From NCBI GenBank assembly GCA_002842515.1, contig PHDC01000002.1, forward strand, positions 62,001 through 126,000: a stretch of 64,000 nucleotides of DNA, read 5' to 3'. The notes under the pieces are model-generated. The model was given only the letters and a program-made list of their open reading frames with translations, did not search any database and was not told the DNA's origin. The DNA is from Bacteroidetes bacterium HGW-Bacteroidetes-5 (lineage in GTDB: Bacteria > Bacteroidota > Bacteroidia > Bacteroidales > UBA932). Of this stretch, positions 26,842 through 35,466 are shown piece by piece (the first letter of the stretch is position 1; each line of letters begins with the position of its first letter). The position numbers were made by a program, and so were the translations under genes.

Positions 26842-29328
26842 TTAGAAAACAATTTGCACCGATACTATCGGGGTGAAGGGAACGGCTTGGGAATAAATAT
26901 TTAGTACACCCGACTGACCTCCGGATGCAAATGGCAATGCATCAATATATTTATAGTTAGAATTGTTAAATAAATTCAGAACTGACAACCCTGCTTCAAT
27001 TGAAAATTTTGCGCGTGTAAGTCTATAATTCAGAGATATATCAAATCTTTTATAGTCATTACTAACCGGATCGTCACCTAATGCATTTTTATAAGGGTTT
27101 ATATATCCAGATCCAAAAACAAATGTAGATGATATATAAAATGGAGATAAGGCTATAACTGCACCTGTTTTGATCTCAAAAGGGGTGTACTCTTTTTTAG
27201 GCAGATTAAGTGATTGATAATGTTCATTTACTCGAGATAATGAAGTTGAAATAAAAACATTTGAGCCTTTTATCTCTTTGTCAATTAATATATCAACACC
27301 CATAACCTCAATATTTGTTTTTACAACATCTGCACTGCCTCTGTATCTGCCAAATCTTAAAACATCTGAACTCTTCTTAAAAAATCCCTCAGTGGTTAAC
27401 AGCCATCCTTTTTTAGAAAAGGAGGCACCCAGAACAGTATGGAGAGCAGATATAACAGGAACATTGTCATTATCGGCAATTTTCCAGATATAAGAGTAGT
27501 TATTGGAATTATCAATAAATGGAACTTTATTAATGAACTGATTGTACAACCCGACTCCGGCAGTAATTTTAAATTGATCAGAAATTTTGTAAGTCCCTTG
27601 TAATCTTGGTTGAAAATAACTATTTCCTAAAAACCTGTCCAATCTTAACCCTAAATTGATGTAGAAATTTCTTATTACAAGATTTTCGTTTACAAAGGCA
27701 CCAATTTTACCTGATGCATCATTGATTCCATTATGATTACCAAATAACCATTTGTATGAGAATCCTGCATCTAAGTTGCCGTTGTTCCCCGTATTAATCT
27801 TATGAGTAATCTCTGCTCCGCATTCTCCAATAAGATTTTCCGTTAAGAAAGAGAGTAAATTCTGTGACCTGTATTTTTTAATGTTTTCTGCATCTAACGT
27901 ATTTGAAGAGTAATGGCCTGTAATTGATGTTTTGCCTCCAACATCGCTCCAATCTTTGTCCAGCTTAAGAGAAAATGCATACTGATTGTTGCTCTCCCTG
28001 GCATCGTATGAGTTGTCACCGTAATCCAAAGTATAATTAAAATTATCCTGCGCATAGTAGAAGCTTGCAGCAAGGTTACTCTTTGGAGTCAACAAAGAGC
28101 TAAATCTTAAATTCAAATCTCTGAAACTATAACCCGGCTTAATGTAAACATCATTTTGAGTGCTTAAAGAGGAGTTTTCGGAACCCCTTCCATATGGGTT
28201 CAACTTATCTATATCATATAGATTATAGTATGTTTGTCTGTAAGAGGCCATAATTACCGATCTGTTCACCAAGGGAGCAGATGCAAACAAATTCATTGTT
28301 AAGTTGTTGATGTTTGCTTTAAAAACCGGTCTGTAGGCATTACCGTCAATTCCTATTATATCCACAATAGCACCGGTGGCATCTCCCTTTGTTGCGTTAT
28401 AGCCCCCCTTATTAAGGGCAATCTCCTTAATAATGAAAGGGTTAATTGAACTAATCTGCTCGTTGAAGTTATTTAACGAGAAGAGTCTGAACCCATCTAT
28501 TCTAATAACACTCTCTCCATTCGTAGAGCCCCATACAGAGAGAAAAGATGGCTCACCGGATGACCTCACTCCGGGCATCATCCGTAAAAGGTTAAAGACA
28601 GAATTATCTCCGTTCCCTGGTAAAAATTTTGCAATATTATAGTTAACTCGAATTAGACCTGCAATACTCCCGGATTGCATTGCTTTACTATTTAAATATG
28701 CTTTTACAGTAACAGTATCAAGAAAAGAAATTGCCGGATTTAGGTAGATTCTGTTATTTTCTGACAACTCTAAATTTGCGTTGACAGTTGTGAAACCCAG
28801 ATAGCTAATAGTGGCCTCTACCCTGTTTTCTTGTGAAACAGGAATATCATCTTGCAAAACAATTGTAAAACCACCATCTATGTCTGAGTAATAACCTTTT
28901 CCACGCAAAGAGATGTATGCGTAAGGGAGCTTCTCTCCGTTTACTGCACTCATTATTATCCCCTTAATATATTTTTTAACGACAATTTTCGATTCCGATT
29001 TTATTTCATTGTTAGAGTCTCGATTTGAGACAATTGAGTTGGAATTAAACGGAGTAATTACTATAACATTTTCAATCTTCTTTATCCTAAAAGGAAGGTT
29101 TACAAGAAGCGCAGCAATAGCCTGCTCTACAGTAGAATACTTTCCATCAATTGATATTTTGTATTCAGACAGATTGGACTCATTAAAGGATAAAGAGGTA
29201 CTGTATCTGATGCTTAAATCGCTTAAAATTCTATTAATAGATACAGAATTATATTTTAAGATAATATCTTCTGCACTGACAAACTCGTAGATAAATAGAA
29301 AACAGAGTAAAAAAATGAATTTCCTCAA
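26842..29328 (-). CDS. STN-domain TonB-dependent outer-membrane receptor (FecA-type)
   Basis: An 828-residue receptor. After the signal peptide (MRKFIFLLCFLFIYEFVSA) comes an STN secretin/TonB signalling domain (about 20-95), a CarboxypepD_reg-like domain (about 110-205, KGIIMSAVNGEKLPYAYISLRGKGYYSDIDG), the plug (about 215-330, VFNLLRMMPGVRSSGEPSFLSVWG and ESVIRIDGFRL) and a C-terminal beta-barrel ending in VSVQIVF. STN receptors signal through FecR to an ECF sigma factor, and both genes are upstream in this locus. The imported ligand is unknown. A 109-nt gap separates it from the polyferredoxin gene, so it may also have its own promoter. Confidence 0.85.
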   Translation of the reverse strand: MRKFIFLLCFLFIYEFVSAEDIILKYNSVSINRILSDLSIRYSTSLSFNESNLSEYKISIDGKYSTVEQAIAALLVNLPFRIKKIENVIVITPFNSNSIVSNRDSNNEIKSESKIVVKKYIKGIIMSAVNGEKLPYAYISLRGKGYYSDIDGGFTIVLQDDIPVSQENRVEATISYLGFTTVNANLELSENNRIYLNPAISFLDTVTVKAYLNSKAMQSGSIAGLIRVNYNIAKFLPGNGDNSVFNLLRMMPGVRSSGEPSFLSVWGSTNGESVIRIDGFRLFSLNNFNEQISSINPFIIKEIALNKGGYNATKGDATGAIVDIIGIDGNAYRPVFKANINNLTMNLFASAPLVNRSVIMASYRQTYYNLYDIDKLNPYGRGSENSSLSTQNDVYIKPGYSFRDLNLRFSSLLTPKSNLAASFYYAQDNFNYTLDYGDNSYDARESNNQYAFSLKLDKDWSDVGGKTSITGHYSSNTLDAENIKKYRSQNLLSFLTENLIGECGAEITHKINTGNNGNLDAGFSYKWLFGNHNGINDASGKIGAFVNENLVIRNFYINLGLRLDRFLGNSYFQPRLQGTYKISDQFKITAGVGLYNQFINKVPFIDNSNNYSYIWKIADNDNVPVISALHTVLGASFSKKGWLLTTEGFFKKSSDVLRFGRYRGSADVVKTNIEVMGVDILIDKEIKGSNVFISTSLSRVNEHYQSLNLPKKEYTPFEIKTGAVIALSPFYISSTFVFGSGYINPYKNALGDDPVSNDYKRFDISLNYRLTRAKFSIEAGLSVLNLFNNSNYKYIDALPFASGGQSGVLNIYSQAVPFTPIVSVQIVF

Positions 29329-29437
29329 GATATTTATTGAATTATTAGAGTATTAATAAATTTACATCTAAACCGTGCGTAAATATATTAAATGGTTTTC
29401 TAAAAATCTAATAAACCACTCCTTTTACAAATATCCG

Positions 29438-30451
29438 TTATCGAGTTATTGCACTCTCCGGGCAGACCTCCATACACTTTCCACATTTGTAGCACATAGT
29501 CTGGTTAATCTCGGCATTTTTAAGCTCTCTTTTAATTGCTCCCTCAGGGCATTCAACAATACACTCTCCACAACTTGTACATTTACTCATATCAAGTATA
29601 GGATCGTGAATCGATAATGGAGCGACAGTGTATATTGCATTCTCAGGACATTCAGGTATACATTTTCCACATCTGGTACATTTTCCCTGATCTATTACAG
29701 GAGGAGACTGGCCAAGCTCTCCAGTTTTGGTAACCCCGTTATAAGTACAAATAGTATAACATTTCCCGCATTTAGTACACTTAGATTGATCCAGGACAAC
29801 AGAAGATGGGATAATTGCACCTCTGTCACACTTTGCTAAACACTTTCCACACTTGATACAAAGAGAAGTATTAATAACTGCCTTCTTATTACTTTTAGTT
29901 ATTGCTCCCGATACCGGGCATACACTAGAACATCTTTCTATACAACCGGCACATTTGGAGTTTATTACAGAGTAGTATCTTACATTATAGGTAATGGCTT
30001 TCCCCTCCCTATCACATACAGTTACACAATCACCGCAACCAACACACGCTTTGGCAATTGTGTATTTTAAATTATTGGTAGGCAGAGATATCGCATTGTC
30101 TGAACAAAAAGGGAGGCATTTCCCGCACAGATTGCATCTCTCTTTATTTATAAAATAGTCTATTGCCGAGATATCGATAGCATTAAACTTGCAAACTCCC
30201 TCACAAATTCCGCAATTTGTGCACTCCTCTTTTTTTATGCTATAGCTGCTCAATTGCGGTAAAACAATTGCGCTGTAGTAGCAAACTTTCAGACACTCTC
30301 CACAACCAATACATCTATCTCTTTTGATAAAATATGGCGGATATAACCACTCCTCCTGGCAGGCTTTTAAGATTGGAACAGATAAAAGCAACAGACTACC
30401 CTGCATCCACTTTTTAATAAACTCCCTGCGCTCAAATATTTTTTCACTCAT
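29438..30451 (-). CDS. Tat-exported lipoprotein with ten 4Fe-4S ferredoxin motifs (polyferredoxin)
   Basis: A 337-residue protein. The N-terminus has a twin-arginine signal (ERREFIKKW, Arg8-Arg9), a hydrophobic stretch and a lipobox-like LKAC with Cys31, so the folded protein is probably exported and membrane-anchored. From about residue 40 onward, ten cysteine clusters follow in tandem. Nine are CxxCxxCxxxC; the fifth is altered to CAGCIERCSSVC. No other domain is present, so the protein is essentially a chain of up to ten 4Fe-4S centres, about 1 per 29 residues. It lies in an operon with an inner-membrane NapH-like ferredoxin and an outer-membrane barrel, suggesting periplasmic electron transfer. 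Confidence 0.85.
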   Translation of the reverse strand: MSEKIFERREFIKKWMQGSLLLLSVPILKACQEEWLYPPYFIKRDRCIGCGECLKVCYYSAIVLPQLSSYSIKKEECTNCGICEGVCKFNAIDISAIDYFINKERCNLCGKCLPFCSDNAISLPTNNLKYTIAKACVGCGDCVTVCDREGKAITYNVRYYSVINSKCAGCIERCSSVCPVSGAITKSNKKAVINTSLCIKCGKCLAKCDRGAIIPSSVVLDQSKCTKCGKCYTICTYNGVTKTGELGQSPPVIDQGKCTRCGKCIPECPENAIYTVAPLSIHDPILDMSKCTSCGECIVECPEGAIKRELKNAEINQTMCYKCGKCMEVCPESAITR

Positions 30452-30463
30452 TTTGCAAATACA

Positions 30464-31687
30464 TTAAAGTGAGATTCTACATTCAACTCTTCCAAAAAAA
30501 AGCTTCTGGCCTTGTTGACTATTATTTACCAATCCTGTAACTGCTACAATTTGGAGAAACTTTGCAAATCTTTTTCCATATTCAAAGTTCAATTCCGATA
30601 AAGGAATACTACCCATTGCCGCCGAGTATTGCAATTTAAAATGAGTTTTTATAGAAGGAAATGATACTCTGGCACCTATCTGCAACAACGGTAAAGCATC
30701 TCTTGAATCTAGCCTTAATACGTCACCCATAAATAAATTACTATATGAATTAAGTATTTTTGCCGATTCATCAATCTTATAAGAACCAATATATCTGGCA
30801 TTAACAGAAAATTTATTTTTACTGGTCACTAAATTTGACTCTAAGGCTAAACTATAAATAATTGCATTATTTTGATCGGATATTTGATACAGCACCTCCG
30901 GTTTAAAGGTAAGATTTGCCGGCATCTCAACTTTTAAAAACAAACCGGGTATATAAACGATATTGTTAATTAAACTGCCAAATTCAGAATAGAGCACCAA
31001 TCCAATATCCTCAATTTTAAATCCCCTTTTCTCTCCGTTTTCCGAAAACTCAGACTCAAACTCATTAGTTTTTGCTTTTGAGGGTGAATATTTTATAGAG
31101 ACACCGGCAAAATTTGTCTCTCCGGGAGTACCTCCTATTAACGCTAAGCTCCTGCCTTGAACTACATCGTATAAATAACCTACCGAACAAAACAGACCAT
31201 TTCTGGAGAACCCTTTTATAACAGTACCACCATTAAAATTTAGAGCCCAGGCATTTTTATTATACTTATAATTCACCCCCAACATCCTCTCATTCAACAA
31301 AAAATAGTCATCTAATGTTGCAGATTGAATTCCGGCAGTAACTCTGCTGTTACTCCCTTTGTATTGATAGAAGAGCTCTCTAATCCCAAAATGGCCATTA
31401 TTAAAATTGTTCTTTGAATCTAAATCTACTCTATCCCAATACTTATATCCAATTTCTGAAAATAAAACAGAATTTTTAAAAGAGTAGTCCAATCCTAAAA
31501 AACCCATAGAGTTAAAGATTGCATTATTTGTAAGATAACCGGCACCTAGGGTTACTTCTGATGCCCAATAGAGTTTGCTTTGACCAAATGGCTTAAGGTT
31601 TGAGCTTAACTGACTCCTACACTCCCATTGTGCATACATAGGAGATGCTATAACAAACAGAAATAATATAAATAGTACTCTTTTCAT
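30464..31687 (-). CDS. Outer-membrane beta-barrel protein of the iron-sulfur locus (unknown family)
   Basis: A 407-residue protein with a clear signal peptide (MKRVLFILFLFVIASPMYAQ) and a sequence dominated by alternating amphipathic strands, such as SKLYWASEVTLGAGYL, SVLFSEIGYKYWD and FSVNARYIGSYKI, ending in GRVECRISL. This is consistent with a porin-like barrel of about 16 or more strands. No TonB plug or known domain is recognised. It has few cysteines and no haem motif. Its position between the membrane ferredoxin (stop 31689) and the polyferredoxin (start 30451) suggests it may house or contact the latter at the outer membrane. Confidence 0.6.
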   Translation of the reverse strand: MKRVLFILFLFVIASPMYAQWECRSQLSSNLKPFGQSKLYWASEVTLGAGYLTNNAIFNSMGFLGLDYSFKNSVLFSEIGYKYWDRVDLDSKNNFNNGHFGIRELFYQYKGSNSRVTAGIQSATLDDYFLLNERMLGVNYKYNKNAWALNFNGGTVIKGFSRNGLFCSVGYLYDVVQGRSLALIGGTPGETNFAGVSIKYSPSKAKTNEFESEFSENGEKRGFKIEDIGLVLYSEFGSLINNIVYIPGLFLKVEMPANLTFKPEVLYQISDQNNAIIYSLALESNLVTSKNKFSVNARYIGSYKIDESAKILNSYSNLFMGDVLRLDSRDALPLLQIGARVSFPSIKTHFKLQYSAAMGSIPLSELNFEYGKRFAKFLQIVAVTGLVNNSQQGQKLFFGRVECRISL

Positions 31688-31688
31688 A

Positions 31689-32552
31689 TCAACGCCTATT
31701 ATCTATGCATAATGATTGTTTTTTACAACTTCCAAAACATTCACCGCACATTATACAATCCTGGATATTTAGTGACACTTCCGATTCTTCGTAAACTATT
31801 GCATTTGTTTTGCATAAATTACTGCATATCTTGCAATTGACACAAGTTTCACTCTTAGTTAATTTTCTTGCCCCGGGTATGAGAGTGACCCACCCCAGGA
31901 CAAGTCCTACTGGACAAATTGCTCTGCAAAACGGTCTGTAAATAAGAAGAGACGATATTAATAAAATAATTACCAGAGAGAATCCGGCAATATTGTGAGT
32001 TCTTAGGTTATATATGGACTTAAAAGGATCATAATGTCCCCAAAGATAACTCATTGTAATTGCAGTCTGCACAAAAAAAAGAATTAGAACTGCCAATCTT
32101 ATTCGCCTTAATATAGTTTGAGCTTTAAGAGATGTTAAAATCCTGAACCTTGAACCGGCAAAAAGAAACTCTTGAAGTGCCCCTAAATGGCAAAGCCAAC
32201 CGCACCAAATTTTACCAAAAAAATATGTAAGAGGAATGAGTGATAAAAACCAGATAATCGTAATCCACGCAATGCTTTTACCCAAGAAAAGAAGTAGTGT
32301 ATTCTCCATACTCATTATCATACAAGGGCATCCACCCTTATAAAATCCGAAATACGCAAGAGTTGACAGAAGGAAAAGAGGTCTTAGTTTCCTGATGAAA
32401 TCATTTTTAATAAATAGAGAGATGAATATCAGGAGTAAAAAAAGTGACCCTAGCTCTATAAGAAATCTAAGATCAGATTTTGTTAAAAACTGAGTAGTTG
32501 TCTCTTCCAATGCAGTAAAATCTACATTTTCCGTAAATACATCTTGTAGCAT
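31689..32552 (-). CDS. NapH/NosR-like integral membrane ferredoxin
   Basis: A 287-residue inner-membrane protein with about six hydrophobic helices (near 30-48, 55-71, 85-112, 153-170, 188-206, 212-227). Family cysteine motifs are CGWLC (Cys117, Cys121) and CRAIC-P (Cys209, Cys213); a CPC pair (Cys75, Cys77) is additional. The C-terminus carries two 4Fe-4S motifs (Cys237/240/243/247 and Cys266/269/272/276). Relatives (NapH, NosR C-terminal half, CcoG) pass electrons from quinol or flavin to periplasmic partners. No FMN-binding domain is present. It lies 3 nt from the small secreted protein gene and 1 nt from the barrel gene. Confidence 0.82.
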   Translation of the reverse strand: MLQDVFTENVDFTALEETTTQFLTKSDLRFLIELGSLFLLLIFISLFIKNDFIRKLRPLFLLSTLAYFGFYKGGCPCMIMSMENTLLLFLGKSIAWITIIWFLSLIPLTYFFGKIWCGWLCHLGALQEFLFAGSRFRILTSLKAQTILRRIRLAVLILFFVQTAITMSYLWGHYDPFKSIYNLRTHNIAGFSLVIILLISSLLIYRPFCRAICPVGLVLGWVTLIPGARKLTKSETCVNCKICSNLCKTNAIVYEESEVSLNIQDCIMCGECFGSCKKQSLCIDNRR

Positions 32553-32555
32553 AAA

Positions 32556-32927
32556 CTACTCTTTCTTAAGAGTTAAAGTTCCAAATCCCCCCTCTTTCTT
32601 ACAACTCCTTTCTACTTTAATAATACCCTCTTTTTTAGAATCTTTTAATACCTGTATCTTCAACTGTCTGGTAAAAGTTCCTGGCGAACTCTCTTTCCAG
32701 GGAGTACCTCCCAAGATCTTCAATCCATCTGCAGTAAACTTAGTATCTGACAGTGTTAACTCACAAACTCTATGAGTATAGATAACAATGGCTTCAACTA
32801 TTACCTCATCTCCCTCTTTATAAAACTCTTTTTTATCTCCTGTTATGCTTAACTTTATTTCACAAGCCAAACCAACAGTAGTAACTAATGTGGCTATCAA
32901 CAGAGTGCTCAAAAATTTTCTTTTCAT
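32556..32927 (-). CDS. Small secreted protein of the iron-sulfur locus
   Basis: A 123-residue protein with the signal peptide MKRKFLSTLLIATLVTTVGLA; a cysteine follows at residue 22, so it could be lipidated (lipobox VGLAC). The rest looks like an Ig-like or NEAT-like beta sandwich (IKLSITGDKKEFYKEGDEVIVEAIV...), with two other cysteines near residues 55 and 108 that could form a disulfide or bind a metal. I do not recognise the family. It is the first gene after FecR and 3 nt before the NapH-like gene, so it is probably a periplasmic partner. Confidence 0.65.
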   Translation of the reverse strand: MKRKFLSTLLIATLVTTVGLACEIKLSITGDKKEFYKEGDEVIVEAIVIYTHRVCELTLSDTKFTADGLKILGGTPWKESSPGTFTRQLKIQVLKDSKKEGIIKVERSCKKEGGFGTLTLKKE

Positions 32928-32941
32928 AATATAATAATTAA

Positions 32942-33760
32942 TTAATTTACAATGTTATAAACGCCATCCCTCTCCTCTATCTTTAATCCAAAAGGGAGAG
33001 TAACAATCTCTAAAACAAGAAGAGGATTATCAAGTTTTGAAAAGTTGCCGGTATAATTAAAATTGAGATTTTCGTCATATGAAATTGAAACGTTATATTG
33101 TCTTCCAATCTCATCAATTACATTCTTTAGAGGTTCTGCTTTGAATAAAAAATTATTCTCAATCCAGCTGTTTTTTAGATCATACTGTTTAGATCTCTCC
33201 ACAATAAAGCTCCCTTCTGAAGTCCTGTATAATCTTGTATTATTTTCAAGTGTTGTTCCCTGTTCTACTCCTGGAGCTTCAACACCAACTTTTCCGCTAT
33301 AGCAGGTTACACTAAAATTATCTCCTCTTGAGAAAACATTAAATTTTGTACCCAAAACCGAGACAACTCCGTTAGAAGAGCTAACCTTAAAGTCAGACCC
33401 TCTCTTTACCGTAAAAAAGACCTCACCACTCATTTTTACAGCTCTTTCCTTAAACCAAAGTATTGGTTTGTAGCTTATGCTGCTTAGTGAATTTAGTGTC
33501 ACTCCACTACCATCCGGAAGAGTCACTGTTAACCTCTCGCCAGTTGAGGCTTCAAAGCTCTTTACATAAAGTGAGGGGATGAGTAAAACAGCTGCAAATA
33601 TTGCTGCAACTGCCGTTGCAAATAGAAATCTTCTTTTATACCTGAAGAGAAATGGTGTTTTTACAACCAATGGTTCCAAAGAGACAATCTCTGCAAAATT
33701 GTCGGCCCATATCTGATCTTTGGTTCTGCTCCACTTAGGTTCTACCTTTATATTTTTCAT
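32942..33760 (-). CDS. FecR family anti-sigma factor
   Basis: A 272-residue inner-membrane regulator. It has a short cytoplasmic N-terminal part, one transmembrane helix (LFATAVAAIFAAVLLIPSLYV near 46-67), a periplasmic FecR domain (VTLPDGSGVTLNSLSSISY, FTVKRGSDFKVSSSNGVVSVLGTKFNVFS) and a C-terminal DUF4974 STN-like domain (LKNVIDEIGRQYNVSISYDENL). It receives the signal from the STN receptor at 26842-29328 and controls the sigma factor encoded 28 nt upstream. Confidence 0.9.
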   Translation of the reverse strand: MKNIKVEPKWSRTKDQIWADNFAEIVSLEPLVVKTPFLFRYKRRFLFATAVAAIFAAVLLIPSLYVKSFEASTGERLTVTLPDGSGVTLNSLSSISYKPILWFKERAVKMSGEVFFTVKRGSDFKVSSSNGVVSVLGTKFNVFSRGDNFSVTCYSGKVGVEAPGVEQGTTLENNTRLYRTSEGSFIVERSKQYDLKNSWIENNFLFKAEPLKNVIDEIGRQYNVSISYDENLNFNYTGNFSKLDNPLLVLEIVTLPFGLKIEERDGVYNIVN

Positions 33761-33788
33761 CTCTTAAAAATTTGGAGATTATTTTAAT

Positions 33789-34307
33789 CTATTTAGTAAC
33801 TATACTCTTATTATATTGCCCAAGTCTTCTCTTCAACAGAGCAAGCGAGTTGCTTATTCGCTTCTCAACCGTCTTTACACTTATATTCAGACTTCGTGCA
33901 ATCTCTTCGTATTTAAGTCCTTGCGATCTACTCATTAGAAATGTCTCTCTCTCCTGTGTGGTCATTTCAGATAGTGCTTTTGAATACAACCGCTTAATAT
34001 CCTGATACTTTAAATTATCCTCTCCTGTCAACTCACTGTTCTCAATAGTGATCGAGTTTACAAAATTAAGCTCTGTTTTCTTGCGTCTAATTTTTGATAT
34101 ATAGGTGTCTGAAGCCATTTTATAAAGCAGATTCTTATCTTTATCCGGATGAAGGTAGATACCCTTCTCCCAAATTCTTGTAAAAACATCCTGTGCAATA
34201 TCTGAGGCCATCTCCTCGTCGGAGCATTTAAAAAATATAAAGCTCCTGATTGAATCGAATTTTTGGTCAAACAGATATTTAAAATCTTCTTTGGTCAATT
34301 TTTTCAC
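33789..34307 (-). CDS. ECF RNA polymerase sigma-70 factor (FecI-like)
   Basis: A 172-residue ECF sigma factor. Region 2 (about 10-75) has YLFDQKFDSIRSFIFFKCSDEEMASDIAQDVFTRIWE; region 4 (about 110-165) has MTTQERETFLMSRSQGLKYEEIARSLNISVKTVEKRI. The start is GTG at 34307; the only nearby ATG (34316) runs into a stop at once. It should transcribe the locus when released by FecR. The 23-bp site ending 14 nt upstream of the start may be its own target, giving autoregulation. Confidence 0.9.
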   Translation of the reverse strand: MKKLTKEDFKYLFDQKFDSIRSFIFFKCSDEEMASDIAQDVFTRIWEKGIYLHPDKDKNLLYKMASDTYISKIRRKKTELNFVNSITIENSELTGEDNLKYQDIKRLYSKALSEMTTQERETFLMSRSQGLKYEEIARSLNISVKTVEKRISNSLALLKRRLGQYNKSIVTK

Positions 34308-34321
34308 TCTTTACATTATTA

Positions 34322-34344
34322 CCGAACGAAACCAAAAATACCCT
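34322..34344 (-). promoter_or_regulatory. Putative ECF promoter/operator of the iron-sulfur locus
   Basis: The minus strand reads AGGGTA-N7-TTTCGTTCGG, just upstream of the sigma gene and downstream of the fabI terminator. The same blocks with the same 7-nt gap recur at 26812-26834 (18 of 23 positions identical). Confidence 0.6.
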
Positions 34345-34356
34345 AATTAATATTAG

Positions 34357-34384
34357 AAAAAAAACCAGAGATAACTCTGGTTTT
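34357..34384 (-). terminator. Rho-independent terminator of fabI
   Basis: On the minus strand AAAACCAGAG and CTCTGGTTTT form a 10-bp stem with a TTAT loop and a run of T follows. It lies 33 nt after the fabI stop. Confidence 0.9.
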
Positions 34385-34417
34385 AGACAAATATACAATA
34401 ATAAAATATTTACTGAA

Positions 34418-35275
34418 TTATCTCTTTTTGCTTTTATCGTCTTTAACATCGTTATAGTCGAGACCTTCACGATATACACTCATAGCGGCAAGACTCATAC
34501 CCATACTTGAGTAGCCTCCGTCGTGAAAGAGGTTCTGCATTGTTACCTTTTTCGTGAGGTCGGAGAATAGAGTTATAATATAATCTGCACACTCCTCCCC
34601 TGTTGCATTTCCGAGCGGCGACATCCTCTCGGAGAAGTCATAGAGCTTGTCAAAACCCATAATTCCTCCACCGGCTGTCGTGATTGTGGGAGATTGAGAT
34701 ATTGTGTTGATTCTTATATTCTTCTCCCTTCCATAGATATAGCCGAAACTTCTGGTAATAGACTCCAGCAAAGCTTTGGCATCTGCCATATCGTTATACC
34801 CATAAAGAGTCCTCTGAGCAGCAACATACGAGAGAGCTACAACAGAGCCCCAGTCATTAATTGCGTCCAGTTTGCGGCAGCTCTGCAGAATCTTGTGAAA
34901 AGATATTGCAGATATATCAAGGGTTTGGTGCAGATATTGGTAGTTAAGGTCGTCGTATGTGCGCCCTTTGCGAACATTTGGAGACATACCAATTGAGTGA
35001 AGCACAAAGTCAAACTTACCACCCAGGTACTCCATACCCTTGGTTATTAAGTTTTCCAGATCCTGAACATCAGTTGCATCTGCAGGTATAACAATTGTAT
35101 TGCATTTATTGGCAAGGTCACTTACATTTCCAAGCTTCATTGAGGCCATTGTATTGGAGAGCACAAACACTCCCCCCTCTTCATACACTCTCTCTGCTGT
35201 TTTCCAGGCAATAGAACTTTCGTTGAGGGCTCCAAAAATAAGACCTCGCTTTCCTTTTAGTAGATTATAAGACAT
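34418..35275 (-). CDS. fabI: Enoyl-[acyl-carrier-protein] reductase FabI
   Basis: NADH-dependent enoyl-ACP reductase that completes each fatty-acid elongation cycle. The 285 residues start at ATG 35275 (MSYNLLKGKRGLIFG), the usual N-terminus; an ATG 78 nt further upstream would add an atypical 26-residue extension. Motifs are GLIFGALNESSIAWKTAE (nucleotide binding), HSIGMSPNVRKGR, SYVAAQRTLYGYNDMADAKALLES (catalytic Tyr and Lys) and RINTISQSPTIT. A good hairpin terminator follows. Confidence 0.92.
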   Translation of the reverse strand: MSYNLLKGKRGLIFGALNESSIAWKTAERVYEEGGVFVLSNTMASMKLGNVSDLANKCNTIVIPADATDVQDLENLITKGMEYLGGKFDFVLHSIGMSPNVRKGRTYDDLNYQYLHQTLDISAISFHKILQSCRKLDAINDWGSVVALSYVAAQRTLYGYNDMADAKALLESITRSFGYIYGREKNIRINTISQSPTITTAGGGIMGFDKLYDFSERMSPLGNATGEECADYIITLFSDLTKKVTMQNLFHDGGYSSMGMSLAAMSVYREGLDYNDVKDDKSKKR

Positions 35276-35359
35276 AGTTTTCTTTTTTACACTCTTTAAA
35301 ACATATCTGAATTGATATTGTTCAAACAAGAGAAGCCTTCTAAACTTTATCAAATGGAA

Positions 35360-35390
35360 TTTGTTTTTAAGTAAAACATATTTATCTTTG
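35360..35390 (+). promoter_or_regulatory. Bacteroidota-type promoter for the DUF6132 gene
   Basis: TTTG at 35360-35363, a 19-nt spacer and TATCTTTG at 35383-35390 match the -33/-7 consensus. The DUF6132 start lies 77 nt downstream. Confidence 0.75.
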
Positions 35391-35466
35391 CATTATTATT
35401 TCTTATGGAAATTATTTCTTATAGACATATAAAAAAGATTATAACAAAACTCTACTACAAAACAAT

